Source: Wolbachia endosymbiont of Folsomia candida (GTDB lineage Bacteria; Pseudomonadota; Alphaproteobacteria; Rickettsiales; Anaplasmataceae). From it: DNA of 64,000 bases. Positions 36,420 through 46,497 of this stretch are shown piece by piece (the first letter of the stretch is position 1; each line of letters opens with the position of its first letter). Below the pieces are notes generated by a model. It was given only the letters and a program-made list of their open reading frames with translations, was not told the DNA's origin and did no database searches. The stretch lies in NCBI RefSeq assembly GCF_001931755.2, contig NZ_CP015510.2, positions 930,001 to 994,000 of the forward strand, in the 5' to 3' direction. Both the position numbers and the translations under genes were made by a program.

Positions 36420-36506
36420 TGGTGCCCATGGGGAGACTTGAACTCCCAAGGTCGCAAAACCCACGGATTTTAAGTCCGCTGCGTCTACCGATTCCGCCAC
36501 ACGGGC
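36420..36506 (-). tRNA. tRNA-Leu (anticodon TAA)
   Basis: On the minus strand a full cloverleaf with a long variable arm, as in Leu tRNAs, starts GCCCGTGTGGCGGAATCGG and ends with encoded CCA (36420-36422). The anticodon loop is CTTAAAA, giving TAA, which reads UUA. It sits 9 bp from the rpsD stop. Confidence 0.95.
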
Positions 36507-36515
36507 TTTTTTTAT

Positions 36516-37130
36516 TTACCTAGAGTAAAATTCTACTACTAAATTAACTTCCATGTCTGCTGAGTAAGGAACTTCAGAGTATTGAGGGGATCTCAAATAC
36601 TTTACTGAATGCTGCTGAGCATCTGCTTCTAAGTAATCCGGAGCTTTACGCTCTTGTTTTTCTGCAGCCTCTACTACTATAGGAATTTTTGCCGCTCTTT
36701 CCCTTATTTTGACTATATCACCTGGCTTCACTCGATAACTTGATATATTAACCACTTTATCGTTAACTGTAACATGCTTATGAGATACAAGTTGCTTTGC
36801 TGCATAAATTGTTGGCACGAGACCAGAGTGGTATAAAACAGAACTGAGTCTTGATTCTAAAATACCAATAAAATTATCAGCCGTATAACCTTTTCTGTTA
36901 TAAGCATCTAAAAACGTACGCCTCAGTTGCTTACTTGAGATTGCGTAGTAAAACTTAAATTTCTTATGCGCAGCAAACTGCTTACCAAAGTCAGATAGTT
37001 TCTTAAACCCAAGGCTACCGTGCTGACCTGGAGGGTATTTCCTTTTATTTACTGGGTCTTTAGCCCTACCCCATAAATTTATACCAAGCCTACGGCTAAT
37101 TCTATACTTCCTAGTGATAACGGTTGTCAT
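36516..37130 (-). CDS. rpsD: 30S ribosomal protein S4
   Basis: S4 binds 16S rRNA early in small-subunit assembly. The protein starts at the ATG at 37130 ([20 protein letters not shown]), giving 204 residues, the usual alphaproteobacterial length. A longer frame back to 37253 adds 41 unrelated residues and overlaps tkt. [10 protein letters not shown] is the N-terminal hallmark; the S4 RNA-binding domain lies at about 94-155 ([31 protein letters not shown]). It ends in the typical [10 protein letters not shown]. It is a stand-alone gene, as is common in Rickettsiales. Confidence 0.95.
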   Translation of the reverse strand: MTTVITRKYRISRRLGINLWGRAKDPVNKRKYPPGQHGSLGFKKLSDFGKQFAAHKKFKFYYAISSKQLRRTFLDAYNRKGYTADNFIGILESRLSSVLYHSGLVPTIYAAKQLVSHKHVTVNDKVVNISSYRVKPGDIVKIRERAAKIPIVVEAAEKQERKAPDYLEADAQQHSVKYLRSPQYSEVPYSADMEVNLVVEFYSR

Positions 37131-37244
37131 ATAAAAATTCTCACGATTCAACTCTAGATTATTAAGTATTTTAGCATTCACTGTCAACTTGTTTTTGCTG
37201 GTGTAATGCCTTATACTTGCGTTTTCAAATTTCTTTATTAATAC

Positions 37245-39239
37245 ATGAATCATTTATCTTTAGAATCCATGGCAAATGCCATCCGTTTTTTATCAATTGA
37301 TGCAGTACAAAAAGCAAATTCTGGGCACCCAGGTATGCCGCTTGGAATGGCAGATGTTGCAACTGTTTTATTTGCTAAGTATCTAAATCATAACCCTGAT
37401 GATTCTAAATGGTTCAATAGAGATCGCTTTGTTTTGTCAAACGGCCATGGTTCAATGCTCTTATACTCAATATTATATCTTACAGGTTATATCAGCATAG
37501 ATGAGATAAAAAACTTTAGGCAACTCAGCTCCAAAACTCCGGGTCACCCAGAATTTGGCCTTACTCCAGGTGTTGAAGCAACAACAGGTCCGCTCGGACA
37601 GGGATTTGCTGCTGCTGTTGGTATGGCACTTGCTGAGTCAATACTTAAAAAGCAGTTTGGTGATAATGTAATAGATCACTACACTTATGTAATGCTGGGT
37701 GATGGATGCCTTATGGAGGGAATAAGCCATGAAGCAGCATCACTTGCTGGGCACATTAAATTAAATAAACTCATAGCCCTTTTTGACGATAATGATATCT
37801 CTATAGATGGCGCTACTCACCTTTCCTGCTCTGACGATGTAGAAAAACGCTTTCTGGCGTATGGGTGGAATGTTAACAAAATTGACGGACACAATTTCAA
37901 TGCTATATCACTTGCAATAGAAGAAGCGCAAAAATCCACAAAGCCTTCGCTTATCTGCTGCAAAACCATTATCGGAAAATTTTCAAGCCGCGCTGGCACA
38001 TCCTCTGCTCATAGTGGTGCTTTTACAGAGGAAGACATAGTAAAAATGAGAAAAGAATTAAACTGGGACTATGAACCATTTCATGTACCAGCAGATGTAA
38101 AAAATGAATGGAAAAAAACTGTTGAAAGAACAAAACAGAAGATGTCATTCCAGTGCGTGACACTGGAATCTAGAGAAAAAGATGAAGAGCTTCAGAGAAG
38201 GCTCGATAAGCGCTTACCAGATAATATCAATAGTGTTTTGGCTGACCTAAAGAAACAAATACATGAGTTAATGCCAAACGAAGCAACCAGATCTTCTTTT
38301 GGAAGAGTAATGGAACTTTTAACAAAGTCTATGCCAGAACTTATCGGTGGATCTGCTGACCTTACCGGATCAAACTGCACAAAATATAAGCACATGCAGG
38401 TAATAAATAGCAGTGATTATAATGGCTCTTATGTTCACTATGGTGTAAGAGAGCATGCCATGGCAGCATGTATGAACGGAATGGCACTTCATGGTGGCAT
38501 CCTTCCTTATGGTGGAACTTTCTTAGTATTTTCCGATTATTGTCGCCCTGCTATACGTCTCTCAGCTTTGATGAAACAACAGGTGATCTATGTTATGACT
38601 CACGACTCAATTGGTGTTGGTGAAGATGGGCCGACTCATCAGCCTGTGGAACATTTGGCTTCCTTGCGCGGAATACCAAATTTGTATGTTTTTAGACCAG
38701 CAGATGCGATTGAGACTTTAGAGTGCATCAGTATCACATTAGAAAAAAAAGAATCCCCAGCACTATTTGCGCTTTCAAGGCAAAATTTAAATTACGTACG
38801 TAAATTCCACTTTAGTGTTGATCAATCTGCTAATTTATCAAAATGCGGTGCATATATTTTATGTGAATACTCAGGACAATTGGATGTTACAATATTTGCT
38901 ACAGGATCCGAAGTTGAAATTGCAGTTGAGGCAGGAAAAAAATTGCAGGAAAAAGGTATAGGCGTGAGGATTGTTTCAATGCCATGCTGGAGGCTTTTTG
39001 ATGAGCAGAGTGATGATTATAAAGCATCAATATTGAATAATAACAGCATTAAAGTTGCAATTGAAGCTGGAAGCGAAATGGGTTGGCATAAATATATAGG
39101 TTTAAACGGTATATTTATTGGCATGAAAAGTTTTGGAGAATCTGCACCTTATAAAACACTGTATGAGCATTTTAATATCAATGCTGATCATGTAGTAGAA
39201 TGTGTATGTTTTAGAATGGTGGAAAATGCCAATTCTTAG
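37245..39239 (+). CDS. tkt: Transketolase
   Basis: This 664-residue ThDP enzyme transfers two-carbon units in the non-oxidative pentose phosphate pathway. Motifs visible are [14 protein letters not shown] (about 23), GHGSMLLYS, the ThDP-binding [13 protein letters not shown] (about 152), DDNDISIDG, and in the Pyr domain [11 protein letters not shown] (about 397) and [16 protein letters not shown] (about 458). A WPE inserted at residues 299-310 adds [10 protein letters not shown] in the linker between domains, without breaking the frame. The 3' end overlaps map by 29 bp on the other strand. Confidence 0.94.
   Translation: MNHLSLESMANAIRFLSIDAVQKANSGHPGMPLGMADVATVLFAKYLNHNPDDSKWFNRDRFVLSNGHGSMLLYSILYLTGYISIDEIKNFRQLSSKTPGHPEFGLTPGVEATTGPLGQGFAAAVGMALAESILKKQFGDNVIDHYTYVMLGDGCLMEGISHEAASLAGHIKLNKLIALFDDNDISIDGATHLSCSDDVEKRFLAYGWNVNKIDGHNFNAISLAIEEAQKSTKPSLICCKTIIGKFSSRAGTSSAHSGAFTEEDIVKMRKELNWDYEPFHVPADVKNEWKKTVERTKQKMSFQCVTLESREKDEELQRRLDKRLPDNINSVLADLKKQIHELMPNEATRSSFGRVMELLTKSMPELIGGSADLTGSNCTKYKHMQVINSSDYNGSYVHYGVREHAMAACMNGMALHGGILPYGGTFLVFSDYCRPAIRLSALMKQQVIYVMTHDSIGVGEDGPTHQPVEHLASLRGIPNLYVFRPADAIETLECISITLEKKESPALFALSRQNLNYVRKFHFSVDQSANLSKCGAYILCEYSGQLDVTIFATGSEVEIAVEAGKKLQEKGIGVRIVSMPCWRLFDEQSDDYKASILNNNSIKVAIEAGSEMGWHKYIGLNGIFIGMKSFGESAPYKTLYEHFNINADHVVECVCFRMVENANS
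38141..38174. repeat. Palindromic element inside tkt
   Basis: GATGTCATTCCAGTG and CACTGGAATCTAGA flank CGTGA. The insert lies in the interdomain linker of transketolase, a tolerant position. Confidence 0.85.
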
Positions 39240-39990
39240 GCGATAATGTGAATATTTCAGCGCCATCCTTTGTGACTCCAATTGTGTGCTCAAATTGAGC
39301 GGAAAGTGAAAGGTCACGCGTTGTTACAGTCCAGCCATCAAATTTACTGAGCAATGTTTCACACTTTCCAGCATTAATCATCGGCTCTATTGTAAAAAAC
39401 ATTCCCTCTTTTATAATCACATCTTCATCTTTATCATAAAAGTGCACTACATTTGGTGGAGCATGAAAGACCTTTCCTATGCCGTGTCCACAATAATTAC
39501 GCACAATAGAATATCCAAAGTCACTAATATACTTTTCTATAGCAAGCCCTATTTCATTTAATTTATTTCCAGGTTTAACTTGTTTTATTGCTTCCATTAA
39601 TGCATTGTATGTGGCATCACATAAGCGTTTTGCTTTTATTGATGGCTTACCAGCCCAAAACATACGACTTGTATCACCATACCAGCCATTTAAGATCACT
39701 GTGACATCAATATTTAAAATATCTCCATCTTTAAGCGGTATATCATCAGGGATACCGTGGCATACAACAGCGTTTTTTGAAGTACAAATTGACTTGGGAT
39801 ATCCCTTGTAATTTAGTGGTGCTGGAATTGCACCTGCTTTGATAATAAAGTCATGACATAAGTCATTTAATTCATTAGTTGTTACTCCTACATTTACATG
39901 CGGTGCAATGAAATCTAGCGTTTCAGCAGCGAGCTTTCCAGCTTTGCGCATAAATTCAAAATCTTCTTGTGAGTGTATAGTTATGCTCAT
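39211..39990 (-). CDS. map: Methionine aminopeptidase, type I
   Basis: It removes the initiator Met from nascent proteins after deformylation; def is also in the window. The 259 residues carry the metal-binding Asp in DVTVILNGWYGDTSRMF, the His in NYCGHGIGKVFHAPP, and the two Glu in TIEPMINAG and QFEHTIGV. The substrate His is in CHGIPDD. The length is normal. Its 3' end overlaps the end of tkt in convergent orientation. Confidence 0.95.
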   Translation of the reverse strand: MSITIHSQEDFEFMRKAGKLAAETLDFIAPHVNVGVTTNELNDLCHDFIIKAGAIPAPLNYKGYPKSICTSKNAVVCHGIPDDIPLKDGDILNIDVTVILNGWYGDTSRMFWAGKPSIKAKRLCDATYNALMEAIKQVKPGNKLNEIGLAIEKYISDFGYSIVRNYCGHGIGKVFHAPPNVVHFYDKDEDVIIKEGMFFTIEPMINAGKCETLLSKFDGWTVTTRDLSLSAQFEHTIGVTKDGAEIFTLSPKNWHFPPF

Positions 39991-40153
39991 ATTTCAAGTC
40001 TCTAATTTCCAAGAAAAATAAGGAATTTTAGTTTATTATCTATAGTATAAATAAATTTATTAAATTCCAGTATCAAGAACTGCTCAGTAATAAATTTAAG
40101 GATAGCATTAAGGTATTCACGTTGCTACCCAAAAATTGGTATTACTCTTTACT

Positions 40154-42487
40154 TTAAGTCTTTCTTGTTCCTACAGAAGGTATCGTTTTAGTAAATTCTA
40201 TTAATGAAAGATCCTTTAATTTTGGCATTGGACTACTTTCCCTTTCCACGTTTTGACTTTCTATAAATACACCATCAATTACATCGTCCATAGTTACTGT
40301 TGTATTATTTCCTTTATCAGTCAATTCAACATTCTTAAGAAACTTACCATATTTAAGATCATTTATTATTCTTTCACTATCAAACAAATAATCAACTGTT
40401 ATATTTTCGATGATCCCTTTGCTCAACAATGCTAAAGCTAACTTGCAATTTCTTACAAGACATCCTGAATTTTCTATGTATTTAGGATTATTTATAAGAC
40501 CTATTATACCGCTAGTACCCAGTACCTCTATTAAGCCTTCCATATTTAATATTATTTTAGTTAAGAAAGGGCTATTTTGTATATTTGTTATAAGATTTTC
40601 TTTTTTTAATAACTCACCTATATCTTTAATATTTTGTATAAACCTCTTGCTGATTAAGATTTCAAGCAAATCACAGCCAATAATGTCAAGGTCACTAACT
40701 TCCTTTTTAATATCAGATATAGTCGTATAAAGTGATTCAATATCATCACAACTTTTTATGATTTCTGTATCAACAAGAACTTTTATGGTTTTAAGAGAAA
40801 GAATTGTATATAAGCTATTACCTTTGCGATCTATTCTATATATGCTTTCTCTTCCACGTGTACCATTACGCACTACAAATATGGCGTTAGTGTTAACTAT
40901 GTAATTTATGAGATTATATCTTATTATCTGCTTATCAAGTAAAGTTTTAACTAAATCTAGGTCAAGATTACATAGCATCTCAACTTGTTCTCTATCCTTA
41001 AAGCAATGCAATATATCTTGCATATCTTGCACTATATTTTTATTAATCAAAGCCCTAAGTAAATCTAAATTAAGATTTAATGTATTAATAGTATCTTGAG
41101 TAAGACGAGGAAAAAGCTCACGTATTAAATCAACTGTGTGTTGTAGATAACTACAAGTTCTATAATACTTGTCACATTCTTCACCTTCATAAGAACTCCA
41201 TAAGTTTCGCATTGTTACAGCTTTTCTTGTAGCAACATTAACCAAGACATTAATTAGCTCGTGATTCATGCTATTAAACTTTTCAGCATTTTCTTTAATG
41301 TCAAAAATAGTGAAAACTTTACCTAAGTAGCATAATATGGGATTATACCCATAATTTAGGTTTTCTTCAGCTAATTTATCAACCTCTCTTAAGTTAAGCT
41401 CATCAATAATACTGTCAATTAAAGTACTAATTGAATTTGCATCAATACGATTAAGGTTATCAAATCTTGTTTCATTTTCGAAAATTTCAATAAATGCTCC
41501 TCCTATAATTCCTTTGTTGTGAAACAACTTTAACAAAGCAGGATTAGCACCACTCAACTTATTTAAGTTTTCAATCTCTCCTTTAGTTAAGTTAATAAAA
41601 AAGCTTTTTATTATACTAAGAGTGCCTTGAAACTCAAACCAAATTCTAGTTGACTCTCTTCCGCGCAGATCATTTATTTTATTTTCCTCTAAATAATTAA
41701 GAGTTCTTTTCGATTTAAGTATAATGCCTTTAGGTATAGTTGCATAGCTCATCAAAGCATCAAGCGAATTAGAGCTAATACCATTAAACTTTTCAACATT
41801 TTCTTTAGTCTTGAAAAAAGCAAGAAACTCATAGAATACATCGCTGTTCACTAAATTATCACCGTGATAATGTTCATACTCCTTTGAGTGACATTGCTTA
41901 ATAATACCATCAATTAGAGCGCTGAATAAGTCAAAATTCACATTATTAAGGCCATCAATGATTTCTTTTTCTGATAGTAGAACAAAAAACCTACTCTTAA
42001 GCCTCTTATTACTATCTATAACTTTTCTATCTAGAAGGAATTCTAGCAAGGTAAGATCAATACTATTTAATCTATCAACCTGCTCTTGAGTACGAAATAG
42101 ATCAAGATTAAATGCATAATGCAAAATGCTTGTGAATGCAAATAACGAAAAACAAACTGAACTGGTATAACCTGCATAACCTATGGTGACCTCTTTATTC
42201 ACTAATAACTTAAGAAGATTTTGGTTAACGCTATTTAACCTATCAACTTGCTCTTGGTCAGAAAATAATGCGTCAATATCACTAATGCTTACTTTCGCAG
42301 TAATTAAATTTTTTAATAATTCTTTGTTAGCACTAGTGAAGTATGATCGAGAAAATAAATTTATAACATCTAGATAGTGATAGCATTGATAATCATCTTT
42401 CTTCTGAAGAAGCATATAGTTGCAAAGCTCCCTATCATAGCTAGACCAAATGCGCTTGATTGCAAAAGGATTGAGTAAAGATAACAT
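40154..42487 (-). CDS. Large helical-repeat protein of unknown family (777 aa)
   Basis: I do not recognise this protein. It is built of about 12 degenerate units of 40-65 residues with the core LN-x-hydrophobic-x-x-x-LL-x-x-L(L/I)(D/N)-x-x-(V/I)I. Examples are LNSVNQNLLKLLVNKEVT, LNSIDLTLLEFLLDRKVI, LNLDLLRALINKNIV and LCNLDLDLVKTLLDKQII. A larger period is also seen: IWSSYDRELCNYMLLQ near residue 12 recurs as LWSSYEGEECDKYYRT near 425, and RGRES occurs twice. No signal peptide or strong membrane segment is seen. It is probably an alpha solenoid for protein binding, distinct from ankyrin (no TPLHxAA). It stands alone between map and ftsA. Confidence 0.75.
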   Translation of the reverse strand: MLSLLNPFAIKRIWSSYDRELCNYMLLQKKDDYQCYHYLDVINLFSRSYFTSANKELLKNLITAKVSISDIDALFSDQEQVDRLNSVNQNLLKLLVNKEVTIGYAGYTSSVCFSLFAFTSILHYAFNLDLFRTQEQVDRLNSIDLTLLEFLLDRKVIDSNKRLKSRFFVLLSEKEIIDGLNNVNFDLFSALIDGIIKQCHSKEYEHYHGDNLVNSDVFYEFLAFFKTKENVEKFNGISSNSLDALMSYATIPKGIILKSKRTLNYLEENKINDLRGRESTRIWFEFQGTLSIIKSFFINLTKGEIENLNKLSGANPALLKLFHNKGIIGGAFIEIFENETRFDNLNRIDANSISTLIDSIIDELNLREVDKLAEENLNYGYNPILCYLGKVFTIFDIKENAEKFNSMNHELINVLVNVATRKAVTMRNLWSSYEGEECDKYYRTCSYLQHTVDLIRELFPRLTQDTINTLNLNLDLLRALINKNIVQDMQDILHCFKDREQVEMLCNLDLDLVKTLLDKQIIRYNLINYIVNTNAIFVVRNGTRGRESIYRIDRKGNSLYTILSLKTIKVLVDTEIIKSCDDIESLYTTISDIKKEVSDLDIIGCDLLEILISKRFIQNIKDIGELLKKENLITNIQNSPFLTKIILNMEGLIEVLGTSGIIGLINNPKYIENSGCLVRNCKLALALLSKGIIENITVDYLFDSERIINDLKYGKFLKNVELTDKGNNTTVTMDDVIDGVFIESQNVERESSPMPKLKDLSLIEFTKTIPSVGTRKT

Positions 42488-42612
42488 TTAATTTGCCTCA
42501 CATTAATTACTAATTTAGTATATCATATTCGATAAACAAAAGTCAATTTTCCTATTTTATACGTTCTTGAATTAGCAGTTAAAGTTGGAGGCTTATTTTG
42601 TAATGGGTAAGG

Positions 42613-43851
42613 TTAAACTGTGACTTTCGATTTAACCCAATGGTACAGCTTACTTATTTTACCATCTTGACTCAGCATACCAGAATTATTTTTATAAAAA
42701 GTTTCAATTATTAGATTTATAGAACCTATTGCAGCAGAAAATACCGGATTTTTATCATATTCTCCATCAAGGCCATTTACTGGTTCTGGGTATCCGATTC
42801 GTATTTGTTTATTAAATATATAGCCTGCAATCTCTTTTATGCTTGTGAGCTGACTGGTGCCACCTGTGATCACTACTTTATTAATTGGATCTTTTTGCTC
42901 TTGAAAATGGTCTCTTACCATCTCAAGTATTTCCTCAACTCTTGGTCTTATAATATTGATAAGCTCAGATTTTAACACTTGAGTAGGTTCATCATTTTCA
43001 TTATTTTGCACTGTAATGTGCTCGTTTTCATCTATCGAAGTTACAATAGTGCTACCATATAGTATTTTTATGCGCTCTGCATGTTCTATGCTTGTACATA
43101 ATCCGTAAGCAATATCTCTTGTTATGTGAATTCCACCAATTGGAACGCCGTTTGCATATACAAGTTTTCCTCTTTTGAAGATTCCAATTGCAGTGTACCC
43201 ACCACCTATGTCAACAATAGCAGTTCCAAGCTCTTTTTCATCTTCACTGAGGCAAGCAAGACCTGCAGAATATGAAGAAGCAATGCAACCTGCCATATTT
43301 AACCCACCATTACTGCTAATACAGTTTTCAATATTGGTAAGTGCTGGACGTGAAGCAGTGACAACATTAACGTCAGCAGATAATCTTTTTCCATAGAGCC
43401 CACTAACCTCCTTTATATCAGTCATGTCATCTAAGTGATACTTTAATGGTATATTGTGAATAATAACATTTTCTTCAATATATTTTTCAAATGTTTGAAA
43501 AACTACACGTTTTATATCTCGTTCAGAAATTTCATGATGAGCAGCGATGATTTCATTATATACATTAAAAGATGAGATGCTACATCCAGCAACATTAACA
43601 TATATCTGGTCTATTGTTTCGTCTGATACTTGTTCAGCTAAACCTATGGTTGATGAAATCGAGTAACTCGCATGTTTAGCATCAGTGATTGATCCAGCAT
43701 TTACGCCTTCTGCAATCTTGTAACCTATTCCTGTTATTTTATAGCTAAAGTTGCTATTCATTTTAACAATTAGACAGATAATCTTTGTTGTACCTATATC
43801 TAAGACAGCAAAAACGCTTCTCTTTGGCTTTACTATTACTGCAGAGTACAT
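42613..43851 (-). CDS. ftsA: Cell division protein FtsA
   Basis: An actin-like ATPase that ties FtsZ to the membrane. The 412 residues begin the fold with VFAVLDIGTTKIICLIVKM (phosphate 1), have the SHS2-type subdomain at about 85-165, phosphate 2 as GTAIVDIGGGYTAIGIF (about 210), and the adenosine motif VVITGGTSQLTSIKEIA (about 338). The C-terminal LYHWVKSKVTV is the amphipathic membrane-targeting helix. ftsQ and ftsZ are not adjacent, so the dcw cluster is broken up; rsmH and ftsL are 13 kb away. Confidence 0.93.
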   Translation of the reverse strand: MYSAVIVKPKRSVFAVLDIGTTKIICLIVKMNSNFSYKITGIGYKIAEGVNAGSITDAKHASYSISSTIGLAEQVSDETIDQIYVNVAGCSISSFNVYNEIIAAHHEISERDIKRVVFQTFEKYIEENVIIHNIPLKYHLDDMTDIKEVSGLYGKRLSADVNVVTASRPALTNIENCISSNGGLNMAGCIASSYSAGLACLSEDEKELGTAIVDIGGGYTAIGIFKRGKLVYANGVPIGGIHITRDIAYGLCTSIEHAERIKILYGSTIVTSIDENEHITVQNNENDEPTQVLKSELINIIRPRVEEILEMVRDHFQEQKDPINKVVITGGTSQLTSIKEIAGYIFNKQIRIGYPEPVNGLDGEYDKNPVFSAAIGSINLIIETFYKNNSGMLSQDGKISKLYHWVKSKVTV

Positions 43852-43997
43852 TGGTTAACCTTACTCATTCAAATTCTAGCTTCCTTTAAATAATTTATAT
43901 TTCTATTATAAAAATACAGCAACACTTTAATATACCCTAAATTATGGACAAAAGAAAAAATAAAACATAAAATTAAGATTTTTCTGCCAAATATATT

Positions 43998-44531
43998 ATG
44001 CCTAAATTACCAATTGTCATTGCTCCTGATGAAAGACTAGTCACACGCGCAAGTGAAATAACAGAAATAACTGATAAAATTAAAGAATTAGTAAACAACA
44101 TGTTCGAAACTGTGGAGTATGCAGATGGTTTTGGTCTTGCTTCAGTGCAAATTGGGGTCTTGAAGAGAGTTTTCGTTACACGCATACCACAGGAATATCA
44201 AGATGAAGAACCTCAATATCAATCAATAGGGTCTTTTTGCATGATTAATCCAGAAATTACAGAATTGTCCGAAGAGCAAGTAGTGCTTACAGAGGGGTGT
44301 CTTTCAATTCCAGAACAGAGTCACGAGATTAAACGTCCAAAGTACTTAACTGTGAAATATAAAGACTTAGATAATGTGGAGCAAATGATGAAAGCAAGTG
44401 GCTGGCTTGCAAGGTGCATTCAACATGAACTAGATCACTTAAATGGCATATTATATATTAGACATCTATCTAAATTAAAGTATGATATGGCCATGAAAAA
44501 GGCACAAAAAATTAAAAAGCAATATGAGTAA
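43998..44531 (+). CDS. def: Peptide deformylase
   Basis: It removes the formyl group from nascent Met. The 177 residues have motif 1 [10 protein letters not shown] (a variant of GxGLAAPQ), motif 2 EGCLSIPE with the metal Cys, and motif 3 QHELDHLNG with the metal His pair and catalytic Glu. The Ala-Ala-Pro to Ala-Ser-Val change in motif 1 is unusual but keeps the Gln. The last 8 bp overlap the start of udg, so the two genes form an operon. Confidence 0.93.
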   Translation: MPKLPIVIAPDERLVTRASEITEITDKIKELVNNMFETVEYADGFGLASVQIGVLKRVFVTRIPQEYQDEEPQYQSIGSFCMINPEITELSEEQVVLTEGCLSIPEQSHEIKRPKYLTVKYKDLDNVEQMMKASGWLARCIQHELDHLNGILYIRHLSKLKYDMAMKKAQKIKKQYE

Positions 44532-45384
44532 GGATGATCTGGAGTTACTAAAGTTTTATCATGAAGTTGGTGTTGATTGTACGCTAACAGAAGGTGAAGA
44601 GGAAGATAATAGTGTTGCGCAGTCCGGTGAACCTATTGAATCTGTCATCCGAGTAGCAGACTACTCAGATCCAGAAAAAAAAGATGAAGATGTAGATTCC
44701 AGCGTCACGCGCTGGAATGACACCAAAGTTGACAAAGAACCAAAAAATTTCTTTCCAAGTGACTGGATAATTGAAGCAAGAAAACTTGCAAGTAGATGTA
44801 ATAGTGTGGATGAATTAAGAAATGCAGTTAAATCGTTTGAGGGTTGTGAAATAAAAAAGACTGCAACTAATACCGTGTTTTCCGATGGTAATCCAAATGC
44901 AAAAATTATGCTTGTTGGTGAAGCACCAGGCGCAAATGAGGATCTAAAAGGCATACCATTTTGTGGTGCAAGCGGAATGTTGCTCGACAAAATGCTAAAT
45001 GCAATCGGCCTTGATCGCACTAAAGTTTATATAAGCAATACCGTATTTTGGCGCCCACCTGGTAACAGAAAGCCAACAAACCTAGAGCTTGACATGTGTA
45101 GGCCATTTGTAGAAAAGCATATAGCGCTTATTTCCCCACAGATTTTAGTTTTAGTTGGAGGAATCGCATGCTATAGCCTGCTTGACAATACAAAAACCAT
45201 ATCGAATTTACGTGGGAAATTTCATACATATACTAACCAATATTTACCCAATCCAATTACTACATCTGCTATATTTCATCCTGCTTACTTGTTACGCCAA
45301 CCAATGCAAAAACGTTTAGCTTGGGAAGACTTAAAAAAAATCAAGGAATATCTTGATGGAACGCGTAGCTGTACGAACGTCTAA
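44524..45384 (+). CDS. Type 4-like uracil-DNA glycosylase
   Basis: It removes uracil from DNA. The Fe-S type 4 family signature [22 protein letters not shown] is at about 137-158. The second motif appears as [15 protein letters not shown] (about 177) and [11 protein letters not shown] (about 259). Cys residues near 117 and in DMCRPFV (about 199) fit the cluster ligands. Residues 40-67 are an in-frame WPE insert ([12 protein letters not shown]...SSVTRWNDT) in the N-terminal extension. The last four residues, CTNV, and the stop come from an IS-end remnant. It overlaps def by 8 bp. Confidence 0.9.
   Translation: MSKDDLELLKFYHEVGVDCTLTEGEEEDNSVAQSGEPIESVIRVADYSDPEKKDEDVDSSVTRWNDTKVDKEPKNFFPSDWIIEARKLASRCNSVDELRNAVKSFEGCEIKKTATNTVFSDGNPNAKIMLVGEAPGANEDLKGIPFCGASGMLLDKMLNAIGLDRTKVYISNTVFWRPPGNRKPTNLELDMCRPFVEKHIALISPQILVLVGGIACYSLLDNTKTISNLRGKFHTYTNQYLPNPITTSAIFHPAYLLRQPMQKRLAWEDLKKIKEYLDGTRSCTNV
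44643..44723. repeat. Palindromic element pair inside the uracil-DNA glycosylase gene
   Basis: A degenerate unit (TGTCATCCGAGTAGCAGA) and a clean unit (GATTCCAGCG/CGCTGGAATGACACC) are separated by 20 bp and translated in frame. The pair has the same arrangement as that in addB at 2793. Confidence 0.82.
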
Positions 45385-45389
45385 TTTTA
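45367..45389 (+). repeat. IS4-family end remnant supplying a stop codon
   Basis: CTGTACGAACGTCTAATTT matches the left end of the element at 22436. It supplies the last codons and the TAA of the uracil-DNA glycosylase gene. Confidence 0.7.
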
Positions 45390-45491
45390 TGCATATAATA
45401 AATGTCTTGTAATTTTGCGTATTGCAGCTCCTCTATTGAACATTCTTACAATTTCGTATATATTATGTTTTAAATCTGTAAAGAAAATACT

Positions 45492-46304
45492 ATGAGTTTT
45501 GTCATTGCAACTTTTTACCATTTTGTAGAGCTTTCTAACTATTATGACATGAAAGACGAGATAAAAGCTACATGTGACGATGTAGAGTTGAAAGGTACTA
45601 TCCTCCTTGCAGAAGAAGGCATAAACGCAACTATATCAGGTGGAAGAAGCTCAATTAATAGAACATTTGACTTTCTACGTTCTGATTATAGGCTAAAAGA
45701 TCTTGCATGGAAAGAAAGCACAGCGGAATATCAACCATTTAGCAAGATGAAGGTAAGATTAAAAAGAGAAATCTCCAACATTGATGTACGTGGTCTTGAT
45801 CCATCTCAAAGAGGCGAATACATTGATCCAGAACATTGGGATGATTTTACATCTGGATCTGATGTTTTAGTAATAGATGCACGAAATGAGTATGAAGTGA
45901 AGCTCGGCAAGTTTAAAAATGCGATTAATCCACATATCGAGTATTTTCGAGACTTTCCTCAGTGGGCAAAGTCATTTTCTGAAAGTAAAGACCTAAAAGT
46001 TGCTATGTATTGCACTGGAGGAATTAGGTGTGAAAAATCAACAGCATATATGAAAAAACTTGGATTTAATAATGTTTATCATCTTAAAGGAGGCATTCTT
46101 TCTTACCTTGAAAAAACGCATAATAAAAATAGTAATTGGGAAGGTGAGTGCTTTGTTTTTGATGATAGAGTTGCTGTTGATAAATCACTCACTCCAAGCG
46201 ACAAGATAAAATGTATATTCTGCTCAAGTCAAGTTTCAACAGATGAGCTGAAATCAGTTCCACGTGGTCAAGTGATTTGCTTTGAGTGTAAGTCTGCGGT
46301 ATAA
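45492..46304 (+). CDS. trhO: tRNA U34 hydroxylase TrhO (YceA), rhodanese family
   Basis: It hydroxylates uridine 34 of tRNA, the first step to 5-oxyacetyl-type wobble modification. The 270 residues start with an acylphosphatase-like domain (GTILLAEEGINATISG, about 37). The rhodanese domain at about 120-220 has VLVIDARNEYEVKLGKF and the active loop YCTGGIRCEKS with the catalytic Cys. The C-terminus has four Cys (CIFCSSQ and CFECKS) that look like a zinc site. The upstream region carries an AT-rich leader; I see no operon partner. Confidence 0.9.
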   Translation: MSFVIATFYHFVELSNYYDMKDEIKATCDDVELKGTILLAEEGINATISGGRSSINRTFDFLRSDYRLKDLAWKESTAEYQPFSKMKVRLKREISNIDVRGLDPSQRGEYIDPEHWDDFTSGSDVLVIDARNEYEVKLGKFKNAINPHIEYFRDFPQWAKSFSESKDLKVAMYCTGGIRCEKSTAYMKKLGFNNVYHLKGGILSYLEKTHNKNSNWEGECFVFDDRVAVDKSLTPSDKIKCIFCSSQVSTDELKSVPRGQVICFECKSAV

Positions 46305-46345
46305 TAGAAAGCCAACCACTACTCGTCATCCTATGGACTTTGGCT

Positions 46346-46360
46346 ACAATTGTACAAACA
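46346..46360 (+). repeat. Short IS4-family end remnant
   Basis: ACAATTGTACAAACA resembles the ACAATTGTACGAACA remnant at 22279. Confidence 0.4.
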
Positions 46361-46381
46361 TTGAAAAAGTAATAAAATATT

Positions 46382-46405
46382 GTATAGCTAAGACAGGTAA
46401 GATTT
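46382..46405 (+). repeat. Solo IS630-type terminus
   Basis: GTATAGCTAAGACAGGTAAG resembles the left end of the IS630 element (TATAGCTAACACAGATAAG at 60733). No transposase sequence follows. Confidence 0.5.
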
Positions 46406-46431
46406 ACTGATTAATAATCGAAAAACCTCGA

Positions 46432-46466
46432 CATACCGCTGCTTATTAGTAGACTGCAGCGGTATG
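46432..46466. repeat. Large hairpin of a second palindromic family
   Basis: CATACCGCTGC and GCAGCGGTATG form a perfect 11-bp stem around a 13-nt loop. It lies between two convergent genes and may also serve as a terminator. Its centre differs from the WPE type. Confidence 0.6.
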
Positions 46467-46497
46467 ACGTAGCTCAGGCTATATCTCCTTTATAATA

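Noticed and set aside
36389..36457. Upstream extension of iscX
   Set aside because: It overlaps the tRNA-Leu 3' end and lacks similarity to IscX, which normally begins at the Met of MKWLDIED.
37131..37253. 41-residue upstream extension of rpsD
   Set aside because: It overlaps the tkt start and is not part of the S4 family; the ATG at 37130 gives the normal N-terminus.
40060..40090. Possible WPE upstream of map
   Set aside because: ATTCCAGTATCAAGAACTG resembles one arm only; the second arm is not there.
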